Of a stretch of DNA of 33,518 nt, positions 9,030 to 16,734 are shown piece after piece. The number at the start of each line of letters is the position of its first letter. Positions within the stretch are counted from its first letter, which is position 1. Source of the DNA: Muribaculaceae bacterium (GTDB taxonomy: Bacteria; Bacteroidota; Bacteroidia; Bacteroidales; Muribaculaceae); the NCBI GenBank assembly GCA_017559355.1, contig JAFYSL010000077.1:1-33518 (forward strand), given 5' to 3'. Under the pieces are notes generated by a model. That model was not told the DNA's origin and searched no databases. It was given only the letters and a program-made list of their open reading frames with translations. A program made the position numbers and the translations under genes.

Positions 9030-11708
9030 ATGAAAATTTTATTCAATATCGACTATTGCACAAACTGGGGTGAGTCGGTATACTTAACTGGCAACATCCC
9101 CGAACTCGGTAACGGAGATGAACAACAAGCCATTAAACTCAACCTTAATGGATCGGAGTTATGGTCGCTCGAATTAGAGGTAGCTGACTCTACTCCTGAT
9201 TTTCAATACCAATATCTCATTCGCCACGAAAATGGCTACACAAAAAAAGAATGGGGAAAAGGTCATAATTTTCGCCGTGGAAGAAGCGCTAAAAACTACG
9301 AAATCCACGATCTTTGGCAAGACCAACCTTGGGATAGACCATACTATTCTTCAGCGTTTACCGACTGTATTTGTCATCGCGAAGAGCCTCAAAAACCACT
9401 AAATATTAAATATGGCATTCTCAACCTTCGCGTTACTGCTCCAATGGTAAAGAGCGACGAAGTTCTTGCTATATGTGGTGGCATTGAAGCACTCGGAAAC
9501 TGGGATGCAAGCAAAGCCGTTTTAATGAACGACTCTGCATTCCCCGAATGGAATGTAAATATTGACTTCAAAGCTCTTGAACCAAACTTTGAATATAAAT
9601 TCATCATCCTCAAAAAAGACACTCTTGAAGTAGTTGCTTGGGAAGGTGGCAATAACCGTGTTTTCAACCTCACTCCCACACAAAAGAATGAGGTGATGGT
9701 AGTTGCTGGAATGCGCTTCATCAATCCTCTTGCTCCTTGGAAGGGTGCTGGTGTTGCAATACCTGTATTCTCAATGCGTACCGAAGAGGACTTTGGTGCA
9801 GGTGATTTCTATGACTTGAAGAAAATGATTGACTGGGCTGAAGTTACTGGACAAAAATTCCTCCAACTCCTCCCAATCAACGACACCACAATGACTCATA
9901 CTTGGACCGATTCATATCCTTACAACGCCAACTCTACATTTGCATTACACCCAATGTATTTGCGTCTACAAGAACTTGGCACACTCAAGGATAGCGAACG
10001 CCAAGCATATTATGACAATCTCGGCAAAGAACTTAACGAACTAAAAGAAATCGACTACGAACGCGTAAACCAAGGCAAAATTGCTTTTACCCGCGAAATT
10101 TTTGCTCAAAATGGCGCGAAAGTTGTTGCATCAAAAGATTTCAAAGAATTTGTCAATCGCAATGCCGACTGGTTGACCCCTTATGCAGCATTCTGCGTGT
10201 TGCGCGATAAATTCCACACTCCCGACTTTATGAATTGGGGTGAATATGCCAACTATGACGAAAAGAAAGTTGCTAAATTTGTAAAAGAAAACGAATACGA
10301 GATTAACTATGTTTACTACATTCAATATAATCTCGACAAACAAATGCGCTATGTACGCGACTATGCTCATAGCAAAGGCGTAGCAATCAAAGGCGATATC
10401 CCCATCGGTATCTCTCGCACAAGCGTAGATGCTTGGATTTCACCACGATTGTTTAATATGGATTGCCAAGCAGGAGCTCCACCCGATGACTTCTCTGTTT
10501 TAGGTCAAAACTGGGGCTTCCCAACATATAACTGGGAAGAAATGAACAAAGATGGTTTTGCATGGTGGAAAGCACGTTTCTGCAAAATGTCGGAATACTT
10601 TGACGCTTATCGCATCGACCACGTTCTTGGCTTCTTCCGCATTTGGCAAATCCCTATGGACGCTGTTCATGGCTTGCTTGGTGTATTTAGCCCTGCCCTA
10701 CCATTCTCTCCCGAAGAATTGCGCTACAATTACGACTTCTGGATTGATGTTGACTTGCAAACTACTCCATACATCATGGATTACTTTTTGCACGATTTCT
10801 TTGGCGAATACACCGACGAGGTACGCAATGTATTCCTCAACAGCGTAGGCTATGGCCGCTACAAACTCAAAGAAGAGTTTAACACTCAACGCAAAGTGGT
10901 TAACTACTTTGACAATCAAGAAAAGAACGAGAAAAACGAAAGAATTTGCAATGCACTTCTTGGACTCATCGACGAAGTATTGTTTATCGAAGACCCTGAA
11001 GAAAAAGGCAAATACCACCCACGCATCTCAGCTCAACACACATATATCTATCGTTCGTTGAACGACTACGAAAAATGGTGTTACGACCGTCTATACAACG
11101 ACTTCTTCTACCATCGCCACAACGACTTCTGGTATGGCAAAGCAATGTGGAAACTCCCTGCATTGACCGATGCTACCGATATGCTTGTGTGTGCAGAAGA
11201 CCTTGGTATGATTCCAGATTGTGTTCCTGCTGTGATGAGTGCTCTTCAAATTCTTTCACTAGAAATTCAACGCATGCCTAAAGATCCTAAATCTGAATTT
11301 GGCAACACATGGCACTATCCATATCAATCAGTATGCACAACATCTACTCACGACATGGGTGGTATACGCCAATGGTGGGAAGAGGATCACGAAAAAACTC
11401 AACACTTCTTCAACAACATGCTCCAAGCAGGTGGCGAAGCACCTTACTTTGCTGAACCTTGGGTGTGTGATAAGATTGTGAGTCTCCACCTCAACTCTCC
11501 ATCAATGCTCTGTATTCTTCCACTCCAAGACTGGCTTTCAATCGATGGCAAACTCCGTCGCGAAAACCCACTCGAAGAACAAATCAACGTGCCCGCTAAT
11601 CCACGCCACTACTGGCGCTATCGCATGCACATGACTATGGAGGAACTTCTTGCCCAAACCGACTTTAATAAATATCTAAAAGACAAAGTCGTAGCAAGCG
11701 GACGCTAA
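9030..11708 (+). CDS. malQ: 4-alpha-glucanotransferase (GH77) with two N-terminal starch-binding domains
   Basis: Amylomaltase/disproportionating enzyme that transfers alpha-1,4-glucan chains between maltodextrins, 892 residues with no signal peptide, so cytoplasmic glycogen or maltodextrin metabolism. Two CBM20-like domains come first (about 1-105 and 130-240; note LTGNIPELGNG and ICGGIEALGNWDAS). The GH77 barrel runs from about 245 and opens with GAGVAIPVFSMRTEEDFGAGD. Expected catalytic residues: nucleophile Asp530 in YRIDHVLGFFRIW, acid/base Glu723 in CAEDLGMIP, and Asp775 in STHDMGG. The CBM-CBM-GH77 layout is that of DPE2-like and Bacteroidetes MalQ enzymes and is longer than the E. coli enzyme. 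It stands alone between nrdJ and rnpB, with a terminator at each end. Codon bias is strong, like mutAB. Confidence 0.95.
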   Translation: MKILFNIDYCTNWGESVYLTGNIPELGNGDEQQAIKLNLNGSELWSLELEVADSTPDFQYQYLIRHENGYTKKEWGKGHNFRRGRSAKNYEIHDLWQDQPWDRPYYSSAFTDCICHREEPQKPLNIKYGILNLRVTAPMVKSDEVLAICGGIEALGNWDASKAVLMNDSAFPEWNVNIDFKALEPNFEYKFIILKKDTLEVVAWEGGNNRVFNLTPTQKNEVMVVAGMRFINPLAPWKGAGVAIPVFSMRTEEDFGAGDFYDLKKMIDWAEVTGQKFLQLLPINDTTMTHTWTDSYPYNANSTFALHPMYLRLQELGTLKDSERQAYYDNLGKELNELKEIDYERVNQGKIAFTREIFAQNGAKVVASKDFKEFVNRNADWLTPYAAFCVLRDKFHTPDFMNWGEYANYDEKKVAKFVKENEYEINYVYYIQYNLDKQMRYVRDYAHSKGVAIKGDIPIGISRTSVDAWISPRLFNMDCQAGAPPDDFSVLGQNWGFPTYNWEEMNKDGFAWWKARFCKMSEYFDAYRIDHVLGFFRIWQIPMDAVHGLLGVFSPALPFSPEELRYNYDFWIDVDLQTTPYIMDYFLHDFFGEYTDEVRNVFLNSVGYGRYKLKEEFNTQRKVVNYFDNQEKNEKNERICNALLGLIDEVLFIEDPEEKGKYHPRISAQHTYIYRSLNDYEKWCYDRLYNDFFYHRHNDFWYGKAMWKLPALTDATDMLVCAEDLGMIPDCVPAVMSALQILSLEIQRMPKDPKSEFGNTWHYPYQSVCTTSTHDMGGIRQWWEEDHEKTQHFFNNMLQAGGEAPYFAEPWVCDKIVSLHLNSPSMLCILPLQDWLSIDGKLRRENPLEEQINVPANPRHYWRYRMHMTMEELLAQTDFNKYLKDKVVASGR

Positions 11709-11731
11709 TACACTCTCAGTGCTATACTTAT

Positions 11732-11766
11732 AAAGGTTGTGATACAATTTGGTATCACAACCTTTT
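11732..11766 (+). terminator. Intrinsic terminator after malQ
   Basis: A perfect 14-base-pair stem AAAGGTTGTGATAC / GTATCACAACCTTT with loop AATTTG, ending in TTTT, 24 bases past the malQ stop and just upstream of the rnpB promoter. Confidence 0.88.
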
Positions 11767-11785
11767 CTATATCCAATAAAATAAG

Positions 11786-11793
11786 TACCTTTG
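11786..11793 (+). promoter_or_regulatory. -7 box of the rnpB promoter
   Basis: TACCTTTG is a perfect TAnnTTTG box, placed so that transcription would begin at about 11800, the predicted 5' end of RNase P RNA. The -33 position has TTT rather than TTG. Confidence 0.7.
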
Positions 11794-11799
11794 TACTAC

Positions 11800-12200
11800 A
11801 AAAGCAAGCGCGGATGTTTCGTCGCTCACCCACGCATGAGGGGTGTGAGGAAAGTCCGGGCAACACAGAGCACCATATTTCTTAACGAGAAGCTATCGGT
11901 AACGGTAGAGTAGTGTGACAGAAAATAACCGCCTCCATCGTGAGGTAAGGGTGAAAAGGTGGGGTAAGAGCCCACCGGACGCAATAGTGATATCGCGTGC
12001 CGCATGCCTTATGGGTTGCAAGCTCAAGTATACCGGCATTTAAGGGCTGCTCGTCCATTGCCGGGGGGTAGAGTGCTGAAACGCACGTTTCAAGCGGTGT
12101 GGCGACACATCGTTCAGATAAATGACGAAACGCCGTGGCATCTCCCTTTGGGACAGTACCACGGCGACATAACCCGGCTTATAGTCTGCGCTATGCTTTT
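11800..12200 (+). ncRNA. rnpB: RNase P RNA (bacterial type A)
   Basis: Catalytic RNA of RNase P, which removes 5' leaders from pre-tRNAs. Conserved blocks are present in order: GAGGAAAGTCCGGGC (from 11847, P4 5' strand region), CAGAAAATAACCGCC, AAGGGTGAAAAGGTGG and GGTAAGAGCCCACCGG, AGATAAATGACG, and the 3' block ACATAACCCGGCTTATAG (P4 3' strand region). The ends pair as helix P1: AAAGC..GCGC at 11801 with GCGC..GCTTT before 12200, running into a T-run that probably ends the transcript. The ends are estimates within a few bases. The stop codon of the convergent L,D-transpeptidase gene lies at 12201, so the two transcripts meet tail to tail. Confidence 0.96.
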
Positions 12201-13142
12201 TTATTTCTTTATCGTATCAACGACTTCAGTTGTATTTTTCTCTTCTTTTGCGCCAATTGTATCAACGGCAAAGCTAATTGTATCTACTGCTACTTCTACT
12301 AAAGTATCAACGGTTGTTGTAGTATCTACATGCACATACTTATATATAGGTTTACCATTTGTGCTAATCCATGGAATATCATAACCCTCAGCCATGTTAA
12401 CCTTGGTATCTTTTAATCCAGGACTCACAATAATAGGCATACCCACTTCTACATATTCCACAAGCTCCAATATCTGTTCGTTTGTAATGCGAATACACCC
12501 ATGACTACAACGACCACCTATCGACCATGGAGCACAAGTGCCATGAATACCAATTTGCGATGTTACTGGAGTGCGCAAACGAATGAATCGAGGTCCAAAC
12601 TGTCCTCTTTTGCGACTAAGTGTGCCATCATCATCACGGAATAGCCAGTCGGTGCTATCATATACCCCTTGCGCAGAAAAAAATCCTTCGGGAGTGCGCG
12701 AATCGGCTTTTTGATGCTTTGATCCATAATTCTTTGCACATGCCATTCTATAGCTTTTCTCCTCACGACCATATCGGTCAAAGAGAATTACACGCATACG
12801 ATGCTTGTCGACTACAATAAATCTATTATATGGACTATTCAACAATTTTTGAGCATAGCTCAAGCAATCGAATGTCATTTGTGGGATTATACTTTCGGAA
12901 TATTTATCCCATTCCCCCGAATTTTTCATAAACTCGATAGCCTCATTTGGTGTAGCAAACTTATAATTTGTTGCAACTCGTAGAGGTTCTTTAGTTTCAA
13001 TTACATTAGCAGAATCAGGTATTAACTCCTCTACCTCTACTGAATCAATTTGATTTTCAGAGTTCGCATCGCTTGATTGGTCACACGATACAACCACCAT
13101 CAATGCTATGCATATAAGAATTGTATTAAATAGTTTATTCAT
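12201..13142 (-). CDS. L,D-transpeptidase (YkuD domain) lipoprotein
   Basis: Predicted cell-envelope enzyme that makes 3-3 peptidoglycan cross-links or attaches proteins to peptidoglycan; 313 residues. The N-terminus MNKLFNTILICIALMVVVSC is a lipoprotein signal with lipobox VVSC (Cys20) and Asp at +2. An acidic linker runs to about residue 65. The YkuD domain (about 120-255) contains IGIHGT and the catalytic motif SHGCIRI with nucleophile Cys216. The ~55 residue tail is rich in Val, Thr and Asp, low in complexity, and has no recognised domain. The start at 13142 is chosen because the frame's more upstream ATG (13193) lies inside the -33 box of this gene's promoter; transcription should begin about 14 bases before 13142. 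Confidence 0.92.
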   Translation of the reverse strand: MNKLFNTILICIALMVVVSCDQSSDANSENQIDSVEVEELIPDSANVIETKEPLRVATNYKFATPNEAIEFMKNSGEWDKYSESIIPQMTFDCLSYAQKLLNSPYNRFIVVDKHRMRVILFDRYGREEKSYRMACAKNYGSKHQKADSRTPEGFFSAQGVYDSTDWLFRDDDGTLSRKRGQFGPRFIRLRTPVTSQIGIHGTCAPWSIGGRCSHGCIRITNEQILELVEYVEVGMPIIVSPGLKDTKVNMAEGYDIPWISTNGKPIYKYVHVDTTTTVDTLVEVAVDTISFAVDTIGAKEEKNTTEVVDTIKK

Positions 13143-13162
13143 ATAAATAAAGTTTGGAGCAA

Positions 13163-13193
13163 CAAAATTATCACAAAATCTGCACTTTAGCAA
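13163..13193 (-). promoter_or_regulatory. Bacteroidetes-type promoter of the L,D-transpeptidase gene
   Basis: Minus strand: TTG (13193-13191), 20 bases, TAATTTTG (13170-13163), a perfect match to TTG-N20-TAnnTTTG. It begins only 15 bases after the stop codon of the upstream radical-SAM gene, so the transpeptidase has its own start signal despite being co-oriented. Confidence 0.82.
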
Positions 13194-13208
13194 CTGATTA
13201 TCCTCTTT

Positions 13209-13892
13209 TTATCCAACTCCTAAATCGGTATTATTTAATAGCACTTCAATTTGGAAATCATCTTTAATCTTGTGATACACCTCATCAACAAACCACTTTT
13301 GCAATTGCTCATCTCGTTTAATGCATGTAGAGTTTTCATTAAACAAATTGATGCTCATATATTCAAAGTGTTGCTTTGCTATTTTAATGTCGTTGAGAAT
13401 ATGTTCTTGTGGTTCCCCTTCAGTGCCACACAGCAAACACACCCCTTGAAAATATCGAGCCACATCTTCGGGAGTAACATCACGAGAGACACCTTTTTGC
13501 CAATAATCACGCAAATCGGCATCAAAAGTTTCAATACCACAACGGAATTTCACTTTAGTAGGAGCAAATCGTTGAGCAAATGCTTCAAGATGATTGCGAT
13601 ACATATAGTGCATTTCAAACCATATAGTGTGAATATTCTTCTGCTCCACGACTTGCTTTATCAACGCAATTGTTGCATCGTCAAGTTCTATTCCCGAACC
13701 TGAATTTATCACATCGAGCACACCGTATCGACCTGTTACCTGTGCAAGCACCTCTTTATTTACATCAAAGGGATTATCGCTTACATCGGTATGATAATCG
13801 CAAAACACACACTTTCCCCATCTACACCCTGTGCCTTGTAGTAGTACAAACTCGCGCGGGAACTTTTGATGAATTATGGCATATCGCTCCAT
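13209..13892 (-). CDS. Radical SAM protein paired with a queuosine-precursor transporter (QueL-like candidate)
   Basis: A 227-residue protein, small for a radical SAM enzyme. The 4Fe-4S/SAM motif lies near the N-terminus: GTGCRWGKCVFCDY, Cys23, Cys28 and Cys31, a CX4CX2C spacing instead of the usual CX3CX2C. A glycine-rich INSGSGIEL (about 62-70) fits the SAM-contacting GGE-like strand, and KFRCGIETFD (about 117-126) the next barrel strand. There is no SPASM or TRAM domain. It begins 6 bases after the stop of yhhQ, so the two form an operon. In Clostridioides difficile a YhhQ transporter gene is clustered with the radical SAM queuine lyase QueL, so queuine salvage (q to preQ1) is a reasonable hypothesis, but it rests on context. 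No QueK-type nucleosidase gene is present here. Membership in the radical SAM superfamily is firm; the function is not. Confidence 0.72.
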   Translation of the reverse strand: MERYAIIHQKFPREFVLLQGTGCRWGKCVFCDYHTDVSDNPFDVNKEVLAQVTGRYGVLDVINSGSGIELDDATIALIKQVVEQKNIHTIWFEMHYMYRNHLEAFAQRFAPTKVKFRCGIETFDADLRDYWQKGVSRDVTPEDVARYFQGVCLLCGTEGEPQEHILNDIKIAKQHFEYMSINLFNENSTCIKRDEQLQKWFVDEVYHKIKDDFQIEVLLNNTDLGVG

Positions 13893-13898
13893 GAATCG

Positions 13899-14567
13899 CT
13901 ATTTCAACACATTCTTACGAAGGAACGCAATTGCTGCGTATGCCATAGGAGTACCAAATATCGCTTCAATCAATAATTTTGAGACATACTGGAATACCAA
14001 CATATAAATCAAATCATGCGTTGAAACAACTCCAAGGAAAGCTATCAATACAAAAGGCACAGTATCAAAAATGTATGCAACCATTGAACTACCAATTGTT
14101 CGCACCCAAAGGCGACGACCATTAGTCCATTTCTTTATTCGCTCCATGAGCCATGCGTTTGACAATTCCCCACACAAGAACCCAGCAAGCGAACCTATTA
14201 CTATGCGAGGCACATAATTAAATATATGATCGTAGGCCGATGCTGTAGGATCGAGATAGTCAACCGATGGAAGCCACACCCCTATTTGGGTACACAACAC
14301 TAATATCACGTTACACACAAATGTCATGAAAATAACCTTGCGAGCAGTGCGATACCCCCAAATCTCGGTCAATACATCACCAAGCATATAAGCGAATGGG
14401 AATGTAATTGTTCCAGCATCAAAATAGAAGAGATTAAAAAGACCTATGACCTTTACAGCCATAATATTCGACACAAGATATAGTGTCACAAAAAGAGCCA
14501 CCACGACAATCAACAGCGATTGTGCATGTTCTCGGTTTTTTAAAGGGTTGTCCGATACCTTATCCAT
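13899..14567 (-). CDS. yhhQ: Queuosine precursor transporter (YhhQ/VUT family)
   Basis: Inner-membrane transporter of 222 residues with about six hydrophobic segments, of the family that imports preQ0/preQ1 (and, in some bacteria, queuine) for queuosine modification of tRNA. Family features are the YFDAGTITFPFAYMLGDVLTEIWGY stretch after the second membrane segment (ending in DVLTEIWGYRTARKV), GSLAGFLCGELSNAWLMERIK, and the basic/Trp-containing loop before RTIGSSMVAYIFDTV. The ATG at 14567 has a clear purine-rich Shine-Dalgarno-like AAGGAAA, unusual for this phylum. Upstream on the same strand are tRNA-Ser and its terminator, with only 23 bases between the T-run and the ATG. No separate promoter is visible there, so expression may depend on read-through. 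The radical SAM gene follows after 6 bases. Confidence 0.9.
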   Translation of the reverse strand: MDKVSDNPLKNREHAQSLLIVVVALFVTLYLVSNIMAVKVIGLFNLFYFDAGTITFPFAYMLGDVLTEIWGYRTARKVIFMTFVCNVILVLCTQIGVWLPSVDYLDPTASAYDHIFNYVPRIVIGSLAGFLCGELSNAWLMERIKKWTNGRRLWVRTIGSSMVAYIFDTVPFVLIAFLGVVSTHDLIYMLVFQYVSKLLIEAIFGTPMAYAAIAFLRKNVLK

Positions 14568-14590
14568 AATTTCCTTTTTTGATTAAAACA

Positions 14591-14617
14591 AAAAAAGGAA
14601 GCTAAAAAGCTTCCTTT
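14591..14617 (-). terminator. Intrinsic terminator after tRNA-Ser
   Basis: Minus strand: AAAGGAAGCT-TTTT-AGCTTCCTTT followed by further T residues, a perfect 10-base-pair stem. It begins 2 bases after the tRNA discriminator base. The AAGGAA next to the yhhQ ATG lies just downstream of it. Confidence 0.85.
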
Positions 14618-14618
14618 G

Positions 14619-14703
14619 CGGAGAGAGAGGGATTCGAACCCCCGGAGGTGTTACCCTCAACGGTTTTCAAGACCGCCGCAATCGACCACTCTGCCATCTC
14701 TCC
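14619..14703 (-). tRNA. tRNA-Ser, anticodon UGA
   Basis: The minus strand folds as a class II tRNA of 85 bases: acceptor GGAGAGA / TCTCTCC, discriminator G73 (usual for Ser), anticodon stem GCGGT / ACCGT with loop CTTGAAA and anticodon TGA (plus-strand bases 14667-14669), a long variable arm, and T-arm GGGGGTTCGAATCCC. CCA is not encoded. It reads UCN codons. Confidence 0.96.
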
Positions 14704-14731
14704 AATCAAGGTTGTGTTTCGATTACGGGTG

Positions 14732-14762
14732 CAAAGGTAAGGACTTTTTTTATTCCCACCAA
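14732..14762 (-). promoter_or_regulatory. Bacteroidetes-type promoter of tRNA-Ser
   Basis: Minus strand: TTG (14762-14760), 20 bases, TACCTTTG (14739-14732), a perfect match. Predicted start is near 14725, about 20 bases before the mature tRNA 5' end at 14703. Confidence 0.82.
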
Positions 14763-14854
14763 ATATTTTCTTCTTTTTTTTCAAAAAAAATCATTTGATG
14801 CCATTTTTTCTCGGTTTATGTAATTGTTTTTATCTCAAATCAACTTATTTTCTC

Positions 14855-14862
14855 TATTTTTG
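14855..14862 (+). promoter_or_regulatory. Possible -7 box for the BrkB-ridA pair
   Basis: TATTTTTG matches TAnnTTTG and lies 10 bases before the ATG at 14873, but no TTG is found at the proper -33 spacing and the leader would be very short. This is a weak call. Confidence 0.35.
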
Positions 14863-14872
14863 TATAAAATAT

Positions 14873-16222
14873 ATGGCAAATATGGATTTCATTACCAAAA
14901 TCACCGATAAGTCAATCTCTCTTTGGAAATATCTATGGAGTGATGTGTGGAGCGACACTCGCAATAATTGGTACGTAGGATTAATCAAAACCTTAAATCT
15001 CACTGTTAAGTCATTTCTTAATGCCAAACTTCAATCACAAGCGGCTGCTCTCACCTATCATACTATATTGGCGCTTGTTCCAGCACTTGCCATACTTTTT
15101 GCCATAGGTCGTGGATTTGGATTTCATAAAATCTTAGAAACACAACTTTTTAATTATATCCCTGCTCAAAAAGAGACATTAGACACTGTTGTGGGATTTG
15201 TTGATGCTTATCTTGCTCAATCTTCACAAGGCATCTTTGTGGGGATAGGTGTTGTGTTATTACTCTGGACCATGATATCACTAATGAGCAATATTGAAAG
15301 TGCTTTTAACTCTATATGGGGGATAAAACAGGGGCGTAGCATATTGCGCATGATTACCGACTACACTGCAATGTTACTAATATTGCCAATTTTGATGATA
15401 TGCTCAAGTGGTTTGTCATTATTTATGACCTCTACCCTACAAAATCTATTTGCATTTGAATTTATGTCGCCCATCATCTCCATATTATTAAAATGCGCGT
15501 CATACATATTTACATGGCTATTTTTTGCAGCCATGTTTATGCTCATCCCCAACACCAAGGTAAAATTCAAAAATGCCCTTATCGCAGGGATATTTACTGG
15601 TACTGGGTTCTTGATTTTGCAATGGATATTTGTATCGGGGCAGATGTATGTATCAAAATACAACGCCATCTATGGTAGTTTCTCATTGCTACCATTGTTA
15701 TTGATATGGTTGCAATTCTCATGGATTATAATCCTCTCGGGTATTGCGATTTGCTACTCATCACAAAGCATCTATCGCTTTAATTTCTCCGACAAAATCA
15801 ATCAAATCTCCGATGATTATCGCACCAAAATCACATTGGCAATTATGTGCGTCATTACAAAACACTTTGCCAACGAAGATAAAGCAATAACTCTCGAAGA
15901 GCTGACCACTAAATATGATTTTCCCTCACGCATATCCATAGATATAGTAGAGCGATTAATTGACGCAAATCTCGTTGTGCGAGTGATTCGCGACAAAGCC
16001 GATGACGCACTAGGATTCCAACCATCAAGCGACATCAACAAATTATCTATCGCCTTTGTGCTCGACAAACTTAATCGCCATGGCGTATCGGGATTTATCC
16101 CCAACTTTGACAATACATTCAAAAACATCAATAGTTCGGTTGATAACGTTATCGATAGTTTTAACAGTCAAGCCGACACTATTCTACTAAAAGATATTGA
16201 CATTAAAACAAATAATAATTAA
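14873..16222 (+). CDS. YihY/BrkB family inner-membrane protein with C-terminal winged-helix-like domain
   Basis: Membrane protein of 449 residues in the YihY/BrkB (formerly 'ribonuclease BN') family; the molecular function of the family is unsettled. After a short soluble N-terminus, about six membrane segments span residues 55-300, with family motifs QAAALTYHTILALVPALAILF, LLWTMISLMSNIESAFNSIW and YGSFSLLPLLLIWLQFSW. Residues about 315-420 are soluble and look like a winged-helix domain (TLEELTTKYDFPSRISIDIVERLIDANLV reads as helix-turn-helix plus wing), an extension found in many Bacteroidetes members. The start at ATG 14873 (MANMDFITK) is preferred over 14795, whose extra 26 residues look like translated promoter region. 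ridA follows after 12 bases. Confidence 0.88.
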   Translation: MANMDFITKITDKSISLWKYLWSDVWSDTRNNWYVGLIKTLNLTVKSFLNAKLQSQAAALTYHTILALVPALAILFAIGRGFGFHKILETQLFNYIPAQKETLDTVVGFVDAYLAQSSQGIFVGIGVVLLLWTMISLMSNIESAFNSIWGIKQGRSILRMITDYTAMLLILPILMICSSGLSLFMTSTLQNLFAFEFMSPIISILLKCASYIFTWLFFAAMFMLIPNTKVKFKNALIAGIFTGTGFLILQWIFVSGQMYVSKYNAIYGSFSLLPLLLIWLQFSWIIILSGIAICYSSQSIYRFNFSDKINQISDDYRTKITLAIMCVITKHFANEDKAITLEELTTKYDFPSRISIDIVERLIDANLVVRVIRDKADDALGFQPSSDINKLSIAFVLDKLNRHGVSGFIPNFDNTFKNINSSVDNVIDSFNSQADTILLKDIDIKTNNN

Positions 16223-16234
16223 AACTATTTTACA

Positions 16235-16609
16235 ATGAAAAAAGTAATCGCAACAACTAACGCACCTGGTGCAATCGGCCCTTATAGCCAAGCAATCGAC
16301 ACAGGTTCATTTGTATTTATCTCTGGTCAAATCCCTGTAAATCCTGCAACAGGCGAAATCCCTGAAGGTATCGAAGCTCAAGCAGCACAATCAATGGCTA
16401 ATATCAAAGCTATCCTTGCTGAAGCAGGCTTGACAATGGACAATGTGGTAAAAACAACGGTATTCCTTGCCGACATGAGCCTTTTTGCTGACATGAACAA
16501 GGTGTATGCCGAAAACTTCACTGCACCATTCCCTGCACGCTCAGCCGTAGCAGTAAAAGAACTCCCAAAACAAGTTCTCGTAGAAATCGAAGTTATCGCA
16601 GTGAGATAA
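16235..16609 (+). CDS. ridA: RidA family reactive intermediate/imine deaminase
   Basis: Small cytoplasmic enzyme (124 residues, full length; forms trimers in the family) that hydrolyses reactive 2-aminoacrylate and related enamines/imines made by PLP enzymes, yielding 2-oxoacids and ammonia. The RidA signature is present: [13 protein letters not shown] at the N-terminus, [17 protein letters not shown], the substrate-binding Arg in FPARSAVAV, and the closing VEIEVIAV. It lies 12 bases after the BrkB-family gene and is probably co-transcribed. Codon usage is strongly biased, suggesting high expression. No clear terminator follows; a 6-base-arm inverted repeat (GTAATT-TAT-AATTAC, 16654-16668) lies 45 bases downstream but has no T-run. 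Confidence 0.95.
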   Translation: MKKVIATTNAPGAIGPYSQAIDTGSFVFISGQIPVNPATGEIPEGIEAQAAQSMANIKAILAEAGLTMDNVVKTTVFLADMSLFADMNKVYAENFTAPFPARSAVAVKELPKQVLVEIEVIAVR

Positions 16610-16720
16610 TAAATAATTAAAAATGCACAACGTATAATTGAAATGCATGGTGAGTAATTTATAATTACACAAAAGGGTAATATTTTTTCATTTTAATCAA
16701 TAATTGTCAAATATTTACCT

Positions 16721-16728
16721 TACTTTTG
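16721..16728 (+). promoter_or_regulatory. -7 box upstream of the structured RNA
   Basis: TACTTTTG is a perfect TAnnTTTG box. The nearest TTG (16704-16706) is only 14 bases upstream, closer than the usual 19-21. Predicted transcription start is near 16735. Confidence 0.55.
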
Positions 16729-16734
16729 CAGTAA

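Noticed and set aside
12004..12384. 126-residue open frame on the plus strand
   Set aside because: It runs through the 3' half of RNase P RNA and antisense to the L,D-transpeptidase.
13143..13193. Longer L,D-transpeptidase with a start at 13193
   Set aside because: That ATG lies within the promoter -33 box, and the extension would bury the lipoprotein signal peptide.
14602..14798. 60-residue open frames on both strands
   Set aside because: They cover the tRNA-Ser gene and its promoter.
14795..14872. Upstream start for the BrkB-family gene
   Set aside because: The extra 26 residues are translated A+T-rich promoter-like DNA; the ATG at 14873 gives the usual family N-terminus.
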